A stretch of 64,000 nucleotides of DNA from JBEISR01 sp044337705 (lineage in GTDB: Bacteria; Planctomycetota; Planctomycetia; Pirellulales; Pirellulaceae), in assembly GCA_044337705.1 (NCBI GenBank), contig JBIINB010000006.1, positions 1 to 64,000 on the forward strand, written 5' to 3'. Positions 46,422 through 55,113 of this stretch are shown here, piece after piece. Position 1 is the stretch's first letter. Every line of letters starts with the position of its first letter. The notes under the pieces are model-generated. The model ran no database searches and was not told where the DNA came from. It saw only the letters and a list, made by a program, of their open reading frames with translations. Position numbers and translations under genes: made by a program.

Positions 46422-47558
46422 ATGCTTGTGTCATGCTTTCGGTTTCCGAAAAACCTGACGTCGGCAATTCTTCAAACCCCGCTCGTCTTTCTGCTCGCTC
46501 TTCCTATAGACCTCAGCTTGATTGCAAGAGGTTTATTCGCACAGTCACCCGACGCTTCCGATGGCCTGATCGCCGACCTCCCACCTTCCATCGCAGCACA
46601 CATCCTGAACCTTCCTTCCGATCGCGCGACGGAACCTCACGAAGAAAAAACCATCGCGATCCACTTCCCAGTCAGTGCCATTTTGGAAGCTAGCCAGCAG
46701 GGGACAATGGCATCGATTCAGGTCTCTATTCGCGGCGATCTTGCAGGATGGCAATTGCTCGATTTTGACCCCAAGAGTCATCAGATTCCCGATGCACTGA
46801 AACCCATCGAACTTCAGCGGGAGAAAACTCAAGATGGCGTCCATCACCTCGACGCCGCCGCGACGATCGCCCCCTTTGCTGAGGCACAGCTAGGCTACCA
46901 CCTGCGCGCCCAGACATCGCACCGGGAGCGAACTTGGGTAGCTCCTCCCGCGAAATGGGATGTTACCTCGGGCACCACCAATGCCCATCGCGACTTGGTG
47001 GTGCAATGGCACCACCTTCCCAGCCAAGGAGTTGAAGGGACCCACAGCATTCGTGTGCTGGCAAAGGTTCCGTCTCATTGGACAAGTGGCATGGTTTTTT
47101 TGACTCTCGAAGCGAGATGGCATAACAGCCGCACCGGCGAACTGGCGGCTGGTTCCGTGAAGCCTTCCAGCGCGATACGTCAGCGATGGTGTCCCATTTA
47201 TCTGGCAGGTGATCCGGGTGTTCAGGAAAGGGTCTCGCAACTGCTGCAAGCCGAGCAACGTCTATGCAACGAACGTCAGCGTTTGCTGATGAATCCCTCA
47301 GAGAAACCATCGATCGTTCCTCCGTGGGTACTTCTACGAGACATCCGTCGGGCAGACCAAGCGGAGCTGATCAACCAATTCATCCGTGTGCGCCCCTACC
47401 CCGAATACCCCTCCCAGGCACATGCAAAACTTCCCACGGCAGCGCGAGTTGCCATGCTGGACTTTCGGGACGCCTTCCTAGCGCTGATATCCAAGGAGGC
47501 AATATCTATCCAAGTCGGGCGTGATCCCCTTGTAGCCGTTCCACTGGTGCAACGCTGA
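46422..47558 (+). CDS. Secreted protein of unknown function
   Basis: A protein of about 378 residues. A hydrophobic N-terminus (LTSAILQTPLVFLLALPIDLSLIA) suggests a signal peptide or anchor. The rest contains alternating beta-type segments without a recognisable motif; a region with HLDAAATIAPFAEAQLGYHL and ILAKVPSHWTSGMVFLTLEARWH looks like beta-sandwich sequence, and the C-terminal 130 residues are helical. AAGGA lies at good distance before ATG 46422, which is preferred to the ATG at 46410. I do not recognise the family. Confidence 0.7.
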   Translation: MLVSCFRFPKNLTSAILQTPLVFLLALPIDLSLIARGLFAQSPDASDGLIADLPPSIAAHILNLPSDRATEPHEEKTIAIHFPVSAILEASQQGTMASIQVSIRGDLAGWQLLDFDPKSHQIPDALKPIELQREKTQDGVHHLDAAATIAPFAEAQLGYHLRAQTSHRERTWVAPPAKWDVTSGTTNAHRDLVVQWHHLPSQGVEGTHSIRVLAKVPSHWTSGMVFLTLEARWHNSRTGELAAGSVKPSSAIRQRWCPIYLAGDPGVQERVSQLLQAEQRLCNERQRLLMNPSEKPSIVPPWVLLRDIRRADQAELINQFIRVRPYPEYPSQAHAKLPTAARVAMLDFRDAFLALISKEAISIQVGRDPLVAVPLVQR

Positions 47559-48101
47559 TGCTCGTCCGATAGCCGACCGTTGGTGGAACCGAGCGACTGG
47601 GAACAGGTATCCACAGCCGCTTCTTAACGATGACAGCACCTAATAGCCGCTCATCTCATCCCTCCGATCGACGGTGTTGCCCCCAACGCCTTCAGCCGGA
47701 GAGACATTTTTTAAGACCGCAGATCTCAACCCGGAAGACGCATTGATTACCGTCATCGCGGCTTGACACAACGATTCCTGGGAGTGGCCAGAAGAAACAT
47801 CTTGAAACACTATGACATGTGGCTGGCCAACCCACAATGCAATTGGTCTGCGAAGAACCGGGAGTTCACCTTCTGCGTCGTGCCAGGGAGATAGGCCGGT
47901 TAGCCATGTTTTCCGTGTGCCCAGCCGTTGCGGCCATCCAGGCTACTATCAGGGCTCGCAGCCTGCGATTCGGAATCCTCTTGGTTCGCTTGCTCGCCCC
48001 GGTCACGATCTAGGGTCGTTTGGGCTCTAAGTGATGCACACATAAAAAAACACTCCCTGGAAACCAGGGAGTGTTCATTGAATCCGCTGAGTCGAATCGA
48101 C
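47559..48101. other. Convergent intergenic region
   Basis: About 540 bases between convergent genes. Apart from the terminator at 48042-48075 I see no supported feature. Short open frames here lack family resemblance. Confidence 0.5.
48042..48075 (-). terminator. Rho-independent terminator of the PEP-CTERM gene
   Basis: On the minus strand AACACTCCCTGG, loop TTT, CCAGGGAGTGTT gives a perfect 12-bp stem, followed by seven T (plus-strand A run at 48044-48050, overlapping the stem end). It lies about 26 bases after the PEP-CTERM gene stop. Confidence 0.9.
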
Positions 48102-48866
48102 TTAGCTGTTCTTGCGACGTCGCAGCGATCGGAAGCCTGCAGCACCTGCAGCCAAACCGAAGATCGCCATCGAGGTTGGTTCTGGAACCACACCGATCAG
48201 ACCGAAACCAACGCCGTCACTGCTGCCGGAGGTGGCCGTGTCGATCACGATTTTCCAAACTGGGGTGTTGGTCGTGTTGGTCAGCATCCAAAGACCATTG
48301 TAATTCCCACTGTACAGAGAATTGCTGGCAGGGCCAGCAAGAACACCAGTAGCGGCATTCCAAGATCCACCCGGGGCTGCCGGGTTGGTCTGGGTGGTGC
48401 TGAACTGATAGTACTTACCGGTGAACGCATTGGGAATCACGTTGCCCGAAACGTCGTAAGCCGTGACGGTAACCATTGACCCGGAGAATTCCAAGTCAGC
48501 AATACCAACGGCAGCGCCCTTGGGCATCGCAGCCCCAATGAAGTCCCACTGGTCCTTGGCAACGATAGCGCCAGTACCGTAGTGGTAATACAGAGAATTG
48601 AGCCCAATTGGATTCTTGTACTGGGAAGGCCAAGTTGGGTCCTTGACTGCGGTACCAGCGCCGCCCGATACGATGTTGTTGGTACGGTTCTTGGAGATCA
48701 CGTCGATCTTCACCTGACCATTACCAAAAGGCTTGGTGATCTCACCGGTCTGAGTACCAAAGAAACCGGGACCATCCAACTGCAGGAAGTCTACCTCACC
48801 TGCAGTCGCCGTGCTCGCGAAGCTCATACCGAGCAACGCCACACAGCTCATAAGAAATTTCTTCAT
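48102..48866 (-). CDS. PEP-CTERM sorting domain protein
   Basis: A 254-residue exported protein. It starts MKKFLMSCVALLGMSFASTATAG, a clear signal peptide with AGGGAG upstream. The C-terminus carries VPEPTSMAIFGLAAGAAGF followed by SLRRRKNS, that is the PEP motif, a membrane segment and a basic tail recognised by exosortase. The middle 200 residues are Gly, Asn, Thr and Ser-rich beta sequence of unknown fold. It is probably processed and attached to the outer envelope or extracellular matrix. No exosortase gene lies in the window. Confidence 0.92.
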   Translation of the reverse strand: MKKFLMSCVALLGMSFASTATAGEVDFLQLDGPGFFGTQTGEITKPFGNGQVKIDVISKNRTNNIVSGGAGTAVKDPTWPSQYKNPIGLNSLYYHYGTGAIVAKDQWDFIGAAMPKGAAVGIADLEFSGSMVTVTAYDVSGNVIPNAFTGKYYQFSTTQTNPAAPGGSWNAATGVLAGPASNSLYSGNYNGLWMLTNTTNTPVWKIVIDTATSGSSDGVGFGLIGVVPEPTSMAIFGLAAGAAGFRSLRRRKNS

Positions 48867-49193
48867 CCCCCACGCTCCCTTCTTGAAGCAACTAGTCGCG
48901 ACACACAATCTTCGAAATGCACTTCGGAACAGCATGAAGCAAGGATCGATTTGCTACTTCCGTCCAACCGATACTTTCTTCCGAGTTGGAGCGTTCGTCA
49001 AGAGATTTCGGCTGTTCAGAGGAAAAAAATGACTGGAATTGGAAGCATTTTCCCATAAATCACCGAATTCTGATTCTCCTATTCGTTGTTCTAGGGAAGA
49101 TCGACGGCCTAACCTAACTCCCAAGTCTTTTCGACGAATTACGGGTTTGGCGTCATTTGAAAAGACTATGCCAGTTAGCTCTTCTGGGGAATT
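48867..49193. promoter_or_regulatory. Intergenic region upstream of the PEP-CTERM gene
   Basis: About 325 bases, AT-rich between 48950 and 49160 compared with surrounding genes. It should hold the PEP-CTERM gene promoter and the argG transcript end. No gene is supported. Confidence 0.4.
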
Positions 49194-50405
49194 TCAGGAT
49201 CTTGGGCGAAGTCGGGCTTGGACTCGACCCGGCAGGCCTTGAATTCGGAGGAACCCTTCGGCGTCGGTTTGATTGTACGAGCCCCCCCCCTCCATGGTGG
49301 CAATTGCTTCATCGTAGAGGCTTTGTGGGCTTTGTCGGCCCGCGACGAGGATGTTTCCTTTGTAGAGTTTCAGCTGGATGGTTCCGGAGACCACCTGCTG
49401 TGCCTGCCGGATCATCGCCATCAGAGCATCCATTTTGGCAGCGTACCAAAAGCCGTAGTAGACCATCTCGGCCACCTCGGGGCTGAGCCGGTCTCGGAGG
49501 TGATGGAAATCGCGATCGAGGGTGATTTGCTCCAGCTGCTGGTGAGCAAAATAAAGAAGCGTCATCCCTGGGGCTTCGTAAACGCCTCGGCTTTTCATCC
49601 CGACGAAGCGGTTTTCTACGACATCGATCCGGCCGATTCCGTTTCGCCCACCGATGGTGTTGAGCGTTTGGACGATATCCAGGGGGCTTAGTCGCTTGCC
49701 GTTAACGGCGACAGGAATCCCCTGCTGGAATTCGATCGATACCGTTTCGGGAGTTTCTGGAGCTTGCTGTGGGCTGACGGTCATCCCGAAATCGACTGAC
49801 TCGACGCCGCAGACCTGGAGGTCTTCCAGGACCCCTGCTTCGTAGCTGATATGCAGGACATTTTCGTCCGAACTGTAGGGTTTCTTGGAGGTGGCTTTGA
49901 CGGGGATTCCTTTTGCTTCGCAGAAAGCGATCAGTTCCGTGCGGCCTGGAAATTGCTTCCGAAACTCCGGATCCCTCCAGGGGGCTATGACCTGGATCGT
50001 GGGGTCGAGGGCTTCAGCCGCCAGTTGGAATCGGCATTGATCATTGCCTTTACCGGTGGCGCCGTGAGCGTAGGCGCGGGCCCCGACTTCGCGGGCCACT
50101 TCCAGGCAAACCTTGGAGATCAGGGGGCGGGCGATCGAGGTACCCAGCAGATAGATTCCCTCGTAGCGGGCCTGCCACTGCAGAACTGGAAAAGCAAAGT
50201 CGCGGCAGAGTTCTTCACGGGCGTCGACAAGTCGCGACGATGCGGCACCGGCATCACGAGCTTTCTTCAGGATCGCGTCTCGGTCTTCGCAGGGCTGCCC
50301 CAGGTCGACGTAGACGGCGTGGACTCGGTGGCCTCGTTCCATCAACCAACCCAGGATGACGCTGGTATCCAAACCGCCGGAGTACGCCAGAACGCAGTCA
50401 GTCAT
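49194..50405 (-). CDS. argG: Argininosuccinate synthase
   Basis: A 403-residue enzyme that joins citrulline and aspartate with ATP in arginine synthesis. The PP-loop is VLAYSGGLDTSVIL at the N-terminus. GATGKGNDQCRFQ, TSKKPYSSDENVLHISYEAG and GRNGIGRIDVVENRFVGMKSRGVYEAPG are strongly conserved family segments. Length is normal. A run of nine G (minus strand) near the C-terminus reads in frame. It diverges from larB and appears to be monocistronic. Confidence 0.97.
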   Translation of the reverse strand: MTDCVLAYSGGLDTSVILGWLMERGHRVHAVYVDLGQPCEDRDAILKKARDAGAASSRLVDAREELCRDFAFPVLQWQARYEGIYLLGTSIARPLISKVCLEVAREVGARAYAHGATGKGNDQCRFQLAAEALDPTIQVIAPWRDPEFRKQFPGRTELIAFCEAKGIPVKATSKKPYSSDENVLHISYEAGVLEDLQVCGVESVDFGMTVSPQQAPETPETVSIEFQQGIPVAVNGKRLSPLDIVQTLNTIGGRNGIGRIDVVENRFVGMKSRGVYEAPGMTLLYFAHQQLEQITLDRDFHHLRDRLSPEVAEMVYYGFWYAAKMDALMAMIRQAQQVVSGTIQLKLYKGNILVAGRQSPQSLYDEAIATMEGGGSYNQTDAEGFLRIQGLPGRVQARLRPRS

Positions 50406-50559
50406 TTGCTAAACTTTCGAGAAAGTCGTGATGCTACGATGAGATCCAGTGGTGCGTTCCTCAGGGAAGTCCTAAGCAGGCAACGCTGCGAAGCTCTCTG
50501 CAAGCAACGCTGTCGTTCGATTGTCGATTCGCAACCTTTTTTTGGCAACCCGCAAAGCG

Positions 50560-51363
50560 ATGATCCCACAAGAGCTCCTGTCTGCCCTGCGGTCGTTCGA
50601 GTCGGGGACATTGGCTGCCGAAGTACTTGCCGAGCAGCTCCTTCGATTCGCCTCACCCACTACTCCCTCCGGAGTGACGCTGGATCGGGATCGCAGCCGG
50701 CGATGTGGTTGGCCGGAAGTGATTTATGGCGAAGGGAAAACCGCTGAGGCGATTGGCGATGCGATGGAGAGGGTGCTGAGCGGTCACCGGGAAGCCCTGG
50801 CGACTCGGGTGGCCGCCGAACATCTCCCGGAGATTCGGAGGCGATTTCGCTATGTACGCCATGAGCCGACCAGTGGTGTGGTGCGGGTGGGAAGGGACAT
50901 GGTCCCGGTCGATCCGCTAGAGTCCGCTACTTCGGTCCGACGCGAATGCCTGGTGGTGTCGGCGGGGACCACCGACGGACCGGTCGCCAGGGAGGCGCTT
51001 GAGACACTGGGCTGGATGGGGGTGGCGTGCCAGTGGCATCAAGATATCGGTGTCGCCGGCCCCTACCGATTATTGGGGCGGCTCAAGGAACTGCGTGAGG
51101 CGAAAGTCCTGGTCGCAGTGGCTGGGATGGAAGCGGCGCTGGCCAGTGTGCTGGGTGGGCTGGTCGCCTGTCCGGTGATCGCAGTCCCCACCAGCGTCGG
51201 CTATGGTGCCAACCTGGGCGGGATCGCTGCTTTGCTGGGGATGCTCAGCAGCTGTGCGGCCAACGTGGCGGTCGTCAATATCGACGCGGGGTTCAAGGGA
51301 GGGTATCTGGCTGGAATGATCTGTCGAGGCGTTCCAACAGAGGACGAGGGAGAATCGAGATGA
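50560..51363 (+). CDS. larB: Nickel pincer cofactor biosynthesis protein LarB
   Basis: A 267-residue enzyme that carboxylates and hydrolyses nicotinic acid adenine dinucleotide in the first step of the lactate racemase cofactor pathway. The C-terminal half is the PurE-like domain: VVSAGTTDGPVAREALETL, VAVAGMEAALASVLGGLVACPVIAVPTSVGYGA and GIAALLGMLSSCAANVAVVNIDAGFK. The N-terminal part has YGEGKT, typical of LarB. ATG 50560 is chosen. It overlaps the nnrD start by four bases. LarC and LarE are not in the window. Confidence 0.92.
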   Translation: MIPQELLSALRSFESGTLAAEVLAEQLLRFASPTTPSGVTLDRDRSRRCGWPEVIYGEGKTAEAIGDAMERVLSGHREALATRVAAEHLPEIRRRFRYVRHEPTSGVVRVGRDMVPVDPLESATSVRRECLVVSAGTTDGPVAREALETLGWMGVACQWHQDIGVAGPYRLLGRLKELREAKVLVAVAGMEAALASVLGGLVACPVIAVPTSVGYGANLGGIAALLGMLSSCAANVAVVNIDAGFKGGYLAGMICRGVPTEDEGESR

Positions 51364-52253
51364 GTCCCCAGGCCATCCATCGGCTTTTCGATCGGCCTCG
51401 GGAAGCACACAAGGGAGATTTCGGCCATGTCCTTCTGATTGGAGGCAGCTCTGGGATGGCCGGATCGATCGCGCTGGCGGCGATGGCTGCGATGCGTGGA
51501 GGAGCGGGTTTGGTGACGGTCGCGGTACCGGCTTCCCAGCAAACCTTGGTCGCTTCCTGGCATCCCTGCATGATGACGCTGGGACTGCCGGAGACGGCAA
51601 CTCAGCAAATCGCTTCCGATGCCTCCGTTCCCCTGCTCCATCTGGCCGGGAAGGGGCGCGTCGTCGCGATAGGGCCAGGGATGGGCAGGAGCGAGAGTAG
51701 CCAATCGCTGGTTCAAGCTCTTTACCAGGTGGAACATCTGCCCATGGTGCTCGACGCCGACGCGATTCCCGAGGGATGCCCCAGGTGGCTGACGCGCCGC
51801 GACTGGGATCGACCTGCAGCCAGAATCTGGACGCCACATCCGGGGGAATTCGAGCGGTGGTCGGGTGTTTCCAGACTCGATCGGCCGGGGCAGGAGCAGG
51901 CGGCCAGGGAGTTGGCAGAAATGCTTGGGGTGGTGATCCTCTTGAAAGGTCACCGTTCGCTGATCACCGACGGGAACCATGCCGAGCACAATCCGACCGG
52001 TTGCCCCGAGATGGCAGCTGGAGGGGCCGGGGACTGCCTGACCGGACTGCTGGCCGCCCTGCTGGCTCAAGGACTTCCCGCCTGGGATGCGGCAAGCCTT
52101 GGGGCCTACCTACATGGATTGGCCGGCCAGCTGGCTGCCAGAAGCCTGGGAGGCCCCAGCGTTTTGGCGACCGATATAATAGAATCATTGCCCGCCGCCT
52201 TCCGCCAGATTCGCTCACCCCAGGACACCGATGCTCCGCTTGGTCCGCCCTAA
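51360..52253 (+). CDS. nnrD: ADP-dependent NAD(P)H-hydrate dehydratase
   Basis: A 297-residue YjeF C-terminal domain protein of the ribokinase-like fold, which dehydrates NADHX and NADPHX back to the normal cofactors. KGDFGHVLLIGGSSGMAGSIALAA and RGGAGLVTVAVP form the N-terminal nucleotide site, WTPHPGEFER is conserved, and AGGAGDCLTGLLAALLAQG holds the catalytic Asp. The start overlaps the larB stop as ATGA, and the end overlaps ribF by 23 bases. The partner epimerase is encoded separately at 35827. Confidence 0.95.
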   Translation: MSPQAIHRLFDRPREAHKGDFGHVLLIGGSSGMAGSIALAAMAAMRGGAGLVTVAVPASQQTLVASWHPCMMTLGLPETATQQIASDASVPLLHLAGKGRVVAIGPGMGRSESSQSLVQALYQVEHLPMVLDADAIPEGCPRWLTRRDWDRPAARIWTPHPGEFERWSGVSRLDRPGQEQAARELAEMLGVVILLKGHRSLITDGNHAEHNPTGCPEMAAGGAGDCLTGLLAALLAQGLPAWDAASLGAYLHGLAGQLAARSLGGPSVLATDIIESLPAAFRQIRSPQDTDAPLGPP

Positions 52254-53157
52254 CGCTTCCATCGATCCGGATTTGCAAAGGCGCGTCCTGGCGATCGGCA
52301 ATTTTGATGGTGTCCATCTGGGCCACCGTCATCTGCTGGAGCAGCTTCGTCGGCTGGCGATAGAGAACCATTCCCAGCCCCTGCTAGTGACTCTCGATCC
52401 CCCTCCCCTGCACTGGCTGGCACCCGATCGCTGCCCCAAGCCGCTGACCACGCTGGCCAGACGCTCCCAACTGGCGGAAGAGGCTGGGGTGCGGGATACC
52501 GTGGCCCTGATCACCTCCCCGGATCTGCTGCAGATGGAAGCGGAGGCTTTCTTCGAGAAAGTGATTCTCGACCAGTTCCAGGCGATCGGCCTGGTAGAAG
52601 GACCCAACTTCCATTTTGGCAAGGACCGCCGAGGGACACCGGAGCTATTAAGTCAGTGGTGCGAGCAGCGAGGTCTGAAACTCAAAATCATTCCTCGCCA
52701 GGGAGAGTCCGGTCAGATGATCTCCAGCAGCCGAATCCGCCAGGCCCTGGGTGAAGGGAAAATCGAATCGGCCAATCAGTGGCTGGGATATCCCTACCGA
52801 CTGGAAGGCAAGGTGGTGGAGGGAGCCCGGCGTGGCCGACAATTGGGGTTCCCCACCGCCAATCTTTCGCAGGTTCCTGTGCTCATCCCAGCCGAGGGAG
52901 TCTACGCCGGACATGCCGCGACGGCGATGGGGACCCACCAGGCAGCGATCCATATCGGACCCAATCCAACCTTTGGCGACCAGGATCGGAAGATCGAAGT
53001 CCATCTACTGGACTACCAGGGTGACCTTTATGGCCAGGGGCTGACCGTCGAGCTGGTGGCGAGACTGCGCGGCATCTTCCGCTTTGACGATGCGGCTGCC
53101 CTTCAAAAACAACTCCAGCAGGACATCGACCTTGCCAGGCAACTACTGCGTCGCTGA
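52231..53157 (+). CDS. ribF: Bifunctional riboflavin kinase / FAD synthetase
   Basis: A 308-residue enzyme that makes FMN and FAD. The N-terminal adenylyltransferase part has AIGNFDGVHLGHRHLLEQL, and ISSSRIRQALGEG lies at its end. The C-terminal kinase domain has GRQLGFPTANLSQ and YAGHAATAMGTHQAAIHIGPNPTF. Length is normal. AGGA stands before the ATG. Last gene of the larB-nnrD-ribF operon, which groups genes acting on nicotinamide and flavin nucleotides. Confidence 0.96.
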   Translation: MLRLVRPNASIDPDLQRRVLAIGNFDGVHLGHRHLLEQLRRLAIENHSQPLLVTLDPPPLHWLAPDRCPKPLTTLARRSQLAEEAGVRDTVALITSPDLLQMEAEAFFEKVILDQFQAIGLVEGPNFHFGKDRRGTPELLSQWCEQRGLKLKIIPRQGESGQMISSSRIRQALGEGKIESANQWLGYPYRLEGKVVEGARRGRQLGFPTANLSQVPVLIPAEGVYAGHAATAMGTHQAAIHIGPNPTFGDQDRKIEVHLLDYQGDLYGQGLTVELVARLRGIFRFDDAAALQKQLQQDIDLARQLLRR

Positions 53158-53328
53158 TCGGTATTCCGGGAAGGCACCGTGGTCGGTCGATAGGATTCTC
53201 CGGCTAGCCGGCACGCGCCGCGTGACTATCATGAATTAGTGGCTCTAGTTGGCAGTTAGTTCAGGAATTGCCCGGGACTCTTGTCAGCTCGCGCCCCGAT
53301 GCGCCGAAGCAGCATCAGAAGGGAACCC

Positions 53329-53733
53329 ATGGACTCCCCAAGCGTCGGACCTTTGAAGCTACTCTACGACGGGCATTGTCGCTTTTGCTGCAGCCAGATA
53401 GGTTTGCTCAAGCGTCTGGACTGGTTTTCCCAGCTGACCCCCATTTCGCTTCATGATCCACAAGCCTCGCAGGCAGCCCCGGATCTGTCGTTCGATCAGA
53501 TGATGGACCAGATGTGGGTGATCTTGCCGGATGGATCCAAAGGGGGTGGCATCCATGCGGTACGGCTCCTTGCCAGAAGGATGCCAACCCTCTATCCGCT
53601 CCTGCCAATCCTTTATTTCCCGGGAACACTTCCCCTGTGGGACTGGGCTTACCGAACCGTTGCTCGCTATCGATACCGCCTAGCCGGCAGGAACTGTCCG
53701 GAAGGCACCTGTCAGCTCCATGGACGCCGGTGA
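53329..53733 (+). CDS. DCC family (DUF393) thiol-disulfide oxidoreductase-like protein
   Basis: A 134-residue protein with LLYDGHCRFCCSQIGLLKRLD, the CxxC motif and following helix of the DUF393 family, which is thioredoxin-like. The first half of the typical motif reads YDGHC where DGxC is usual. WVILPDGSKGGGIHAVRLLARRM and YRLAGRNCPEGTCQL follow, the latter with a second conserved Cys pair. AGAAGGGA lies before ATG 53329. Redox partners are unknown. Confidence 0.85.
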   Translation: MDSPSVGPLKLLYDGHCRFCCSQIGLLKRLDWFSQLTPISLHDPQASQAAPDLSFDQMMDQMWVILPDGSKGGGIHAVRLLARRMPTLYPLLPILYFPGTLPLWDWAYRTVARYRYRLAGRNCPEGTCQLHGRR

Positions 53734-54024
53734 ACAGTTTTGCGGAATAACGGGGCAATTAGCGACCAGTTTGTTCGGCCGGTCCCCTCGTGCTCGCAGC
53801 GACTCGCCTTCCTGTTTTCCGCAACCATATCGGCGCCAGCGGGTGCCCGATACCGTATATTCAATATCAATCGTATGAAGCGACAGGGGACGTAAGTGCC
53901 TATCCGAAAGCCAAAAGCCGGTTTGGCGCTAGCCTCCGGTTTCCGCGGTTTTCCGAAGGTCTGAACTCCAGTTGCCCGCCATCCCGAGCCCCAAACCACT
54001 TTAAGACCGAAAGCACTGGTGCGT

Positions 54025-55023
54025 ATGTCTGTTTCCTGGGAAGCGCTATTCCAGCAACTGCGAAGCCACCAGCGCTTTATTCTAACCAGTCACATCCGAC
54101 CCGACTGCGATGCGCTGGGTAGCGAGCTGGGGATGGCCGGCATCCTCGAAGCGATGGGCAAGCAGGTCCAGATTCTCAATGGGCATCCTACCCCACCCAG
54201 CCTTGCATTCCTCGATCCGGCCGAACGGATCCAGGTGATCGGTCAGGATATCCATCCGGACGAAGTGCGAGGCGACTGCTTGATGGTGCTCGACACCAGC
54301 GCCTGGGCGCAGCTTGGACCGATGGCCGACGTCGTACGACGATTTCCCGGCACCAAACTGGTGCTCGATCATCATGTCGGTGAAGATGACCTGGGTGCGA
54401 TGCTGTTCAAGGACACCAGCGCCGAAGCGACGGGGACTTTGGTCTTCCAGTGCGCACAAGGTCTGGGGATTCCGGTCACGCGATCGATCGCCAAACCGCT
54501 TTACGCCGCCATAGCGACCGATACGGGATGGTTTCGTTTTGGTTCAACCAACAGCCGAACCTATCAGGTGGTCGGGCAACTGGTCGATGCCGGTGCCAGC
54601 CCCTCAGAGATCTATCGAGATCTTTACGAATGCGACACCATCGGCCGAGTGCGGCTGCGAGGCAGAATCCTGGCGAGGGTCTCCGAGGCATTGGATGGGC
54701 AAATCGTCCATACCTACGTGAAGAAGGAAGATTTCACGGAGACCGGCGCTCTGCCCAGCGATACCGAGGACGTGATCAATCAGACGTTGGCGATCGCGGG
54801 CACCAAGGTGGCTTTCATCATGATCGAGCAGCTGAAAGGGGGCTACAAGATCAGCTTCCGAAGCCGCTGTCATGTCGATTGCAACCAGCTTGCGGGGCTC
54901 TTTGGAGGGGGTGGGCACCGCGCTGCAGCGGGTGCCTTTCTCGAAGGGGACTTTGTCGAGATCCAGCGCCGCCTCCTGGACGCCGCGATCGCTGCCTTCC
55001 AGCAACCACCCCAGTCGACCTAA
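54025..55023 (+). CDS. DHH/DHHA1 phosphoesterase, NrnA-like
   Basis: A 332-residue protein of the group of oligoribonucleases and 3'-phosphoadenosine 5'-phosphate phosphatases. The manganese site includes LTSHIRPDCDALGSELG, LMVLDTSAW and LVLDHHVGEDD (DHH). AIATDTGWFRFGSTN is the next conserved block. The DHHA1 domain ends with GLFGGGGHRAAAGAFL, which binds the substrate. ATG 54025 is used; a GTG lies two codons upstream. The gene stands alone and converges on the cytochrome c gene. Confidence 0.92.
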   Translation: MSVSWEALFQQLRSHQRFILTSHIRPDCDALGSELGMAGILEAMGKQVQILNGHPTPPSLAFLDPAERIQVIGQDIHPDEVRGDCLMVLDTSAWAQLGPMADVVRRFPGTKLVLDHHVGEDDLGAMLFKDTSAEATGTLVFQCAQGLGIPVTRSIAKPLYAAIATDTGWFRFGSTNSRTYQVVGQLVDAGASPSEIYRDLYECDTIGRVRLRGRILARVSEALDGQIVHTYVKKEDFTETGALPSDTEDVINQTLAIAGTKVAFIMIEQLKGGYKISFRSRCHVDCNQLAGLFGGGGHRAAAGAFLEGDFVEIQRRLLDAAIAAFQQPPQST

Positions 55024-55113
55024 GACCCAGGTGCCAAACCGGAGGTTGCTGCGAAGCCGACAATCCGATTCCCCTCTCTTGCTACCCCAAGCCTGAAGAT
55101 TCCGCCCGACCCG

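Noticed and set aside
49282..49290. Nine-C homopolymer in argG as a possible frameshift
   Set aside because: The frame continues to a normal argG C-terminus, so no shift is needed.
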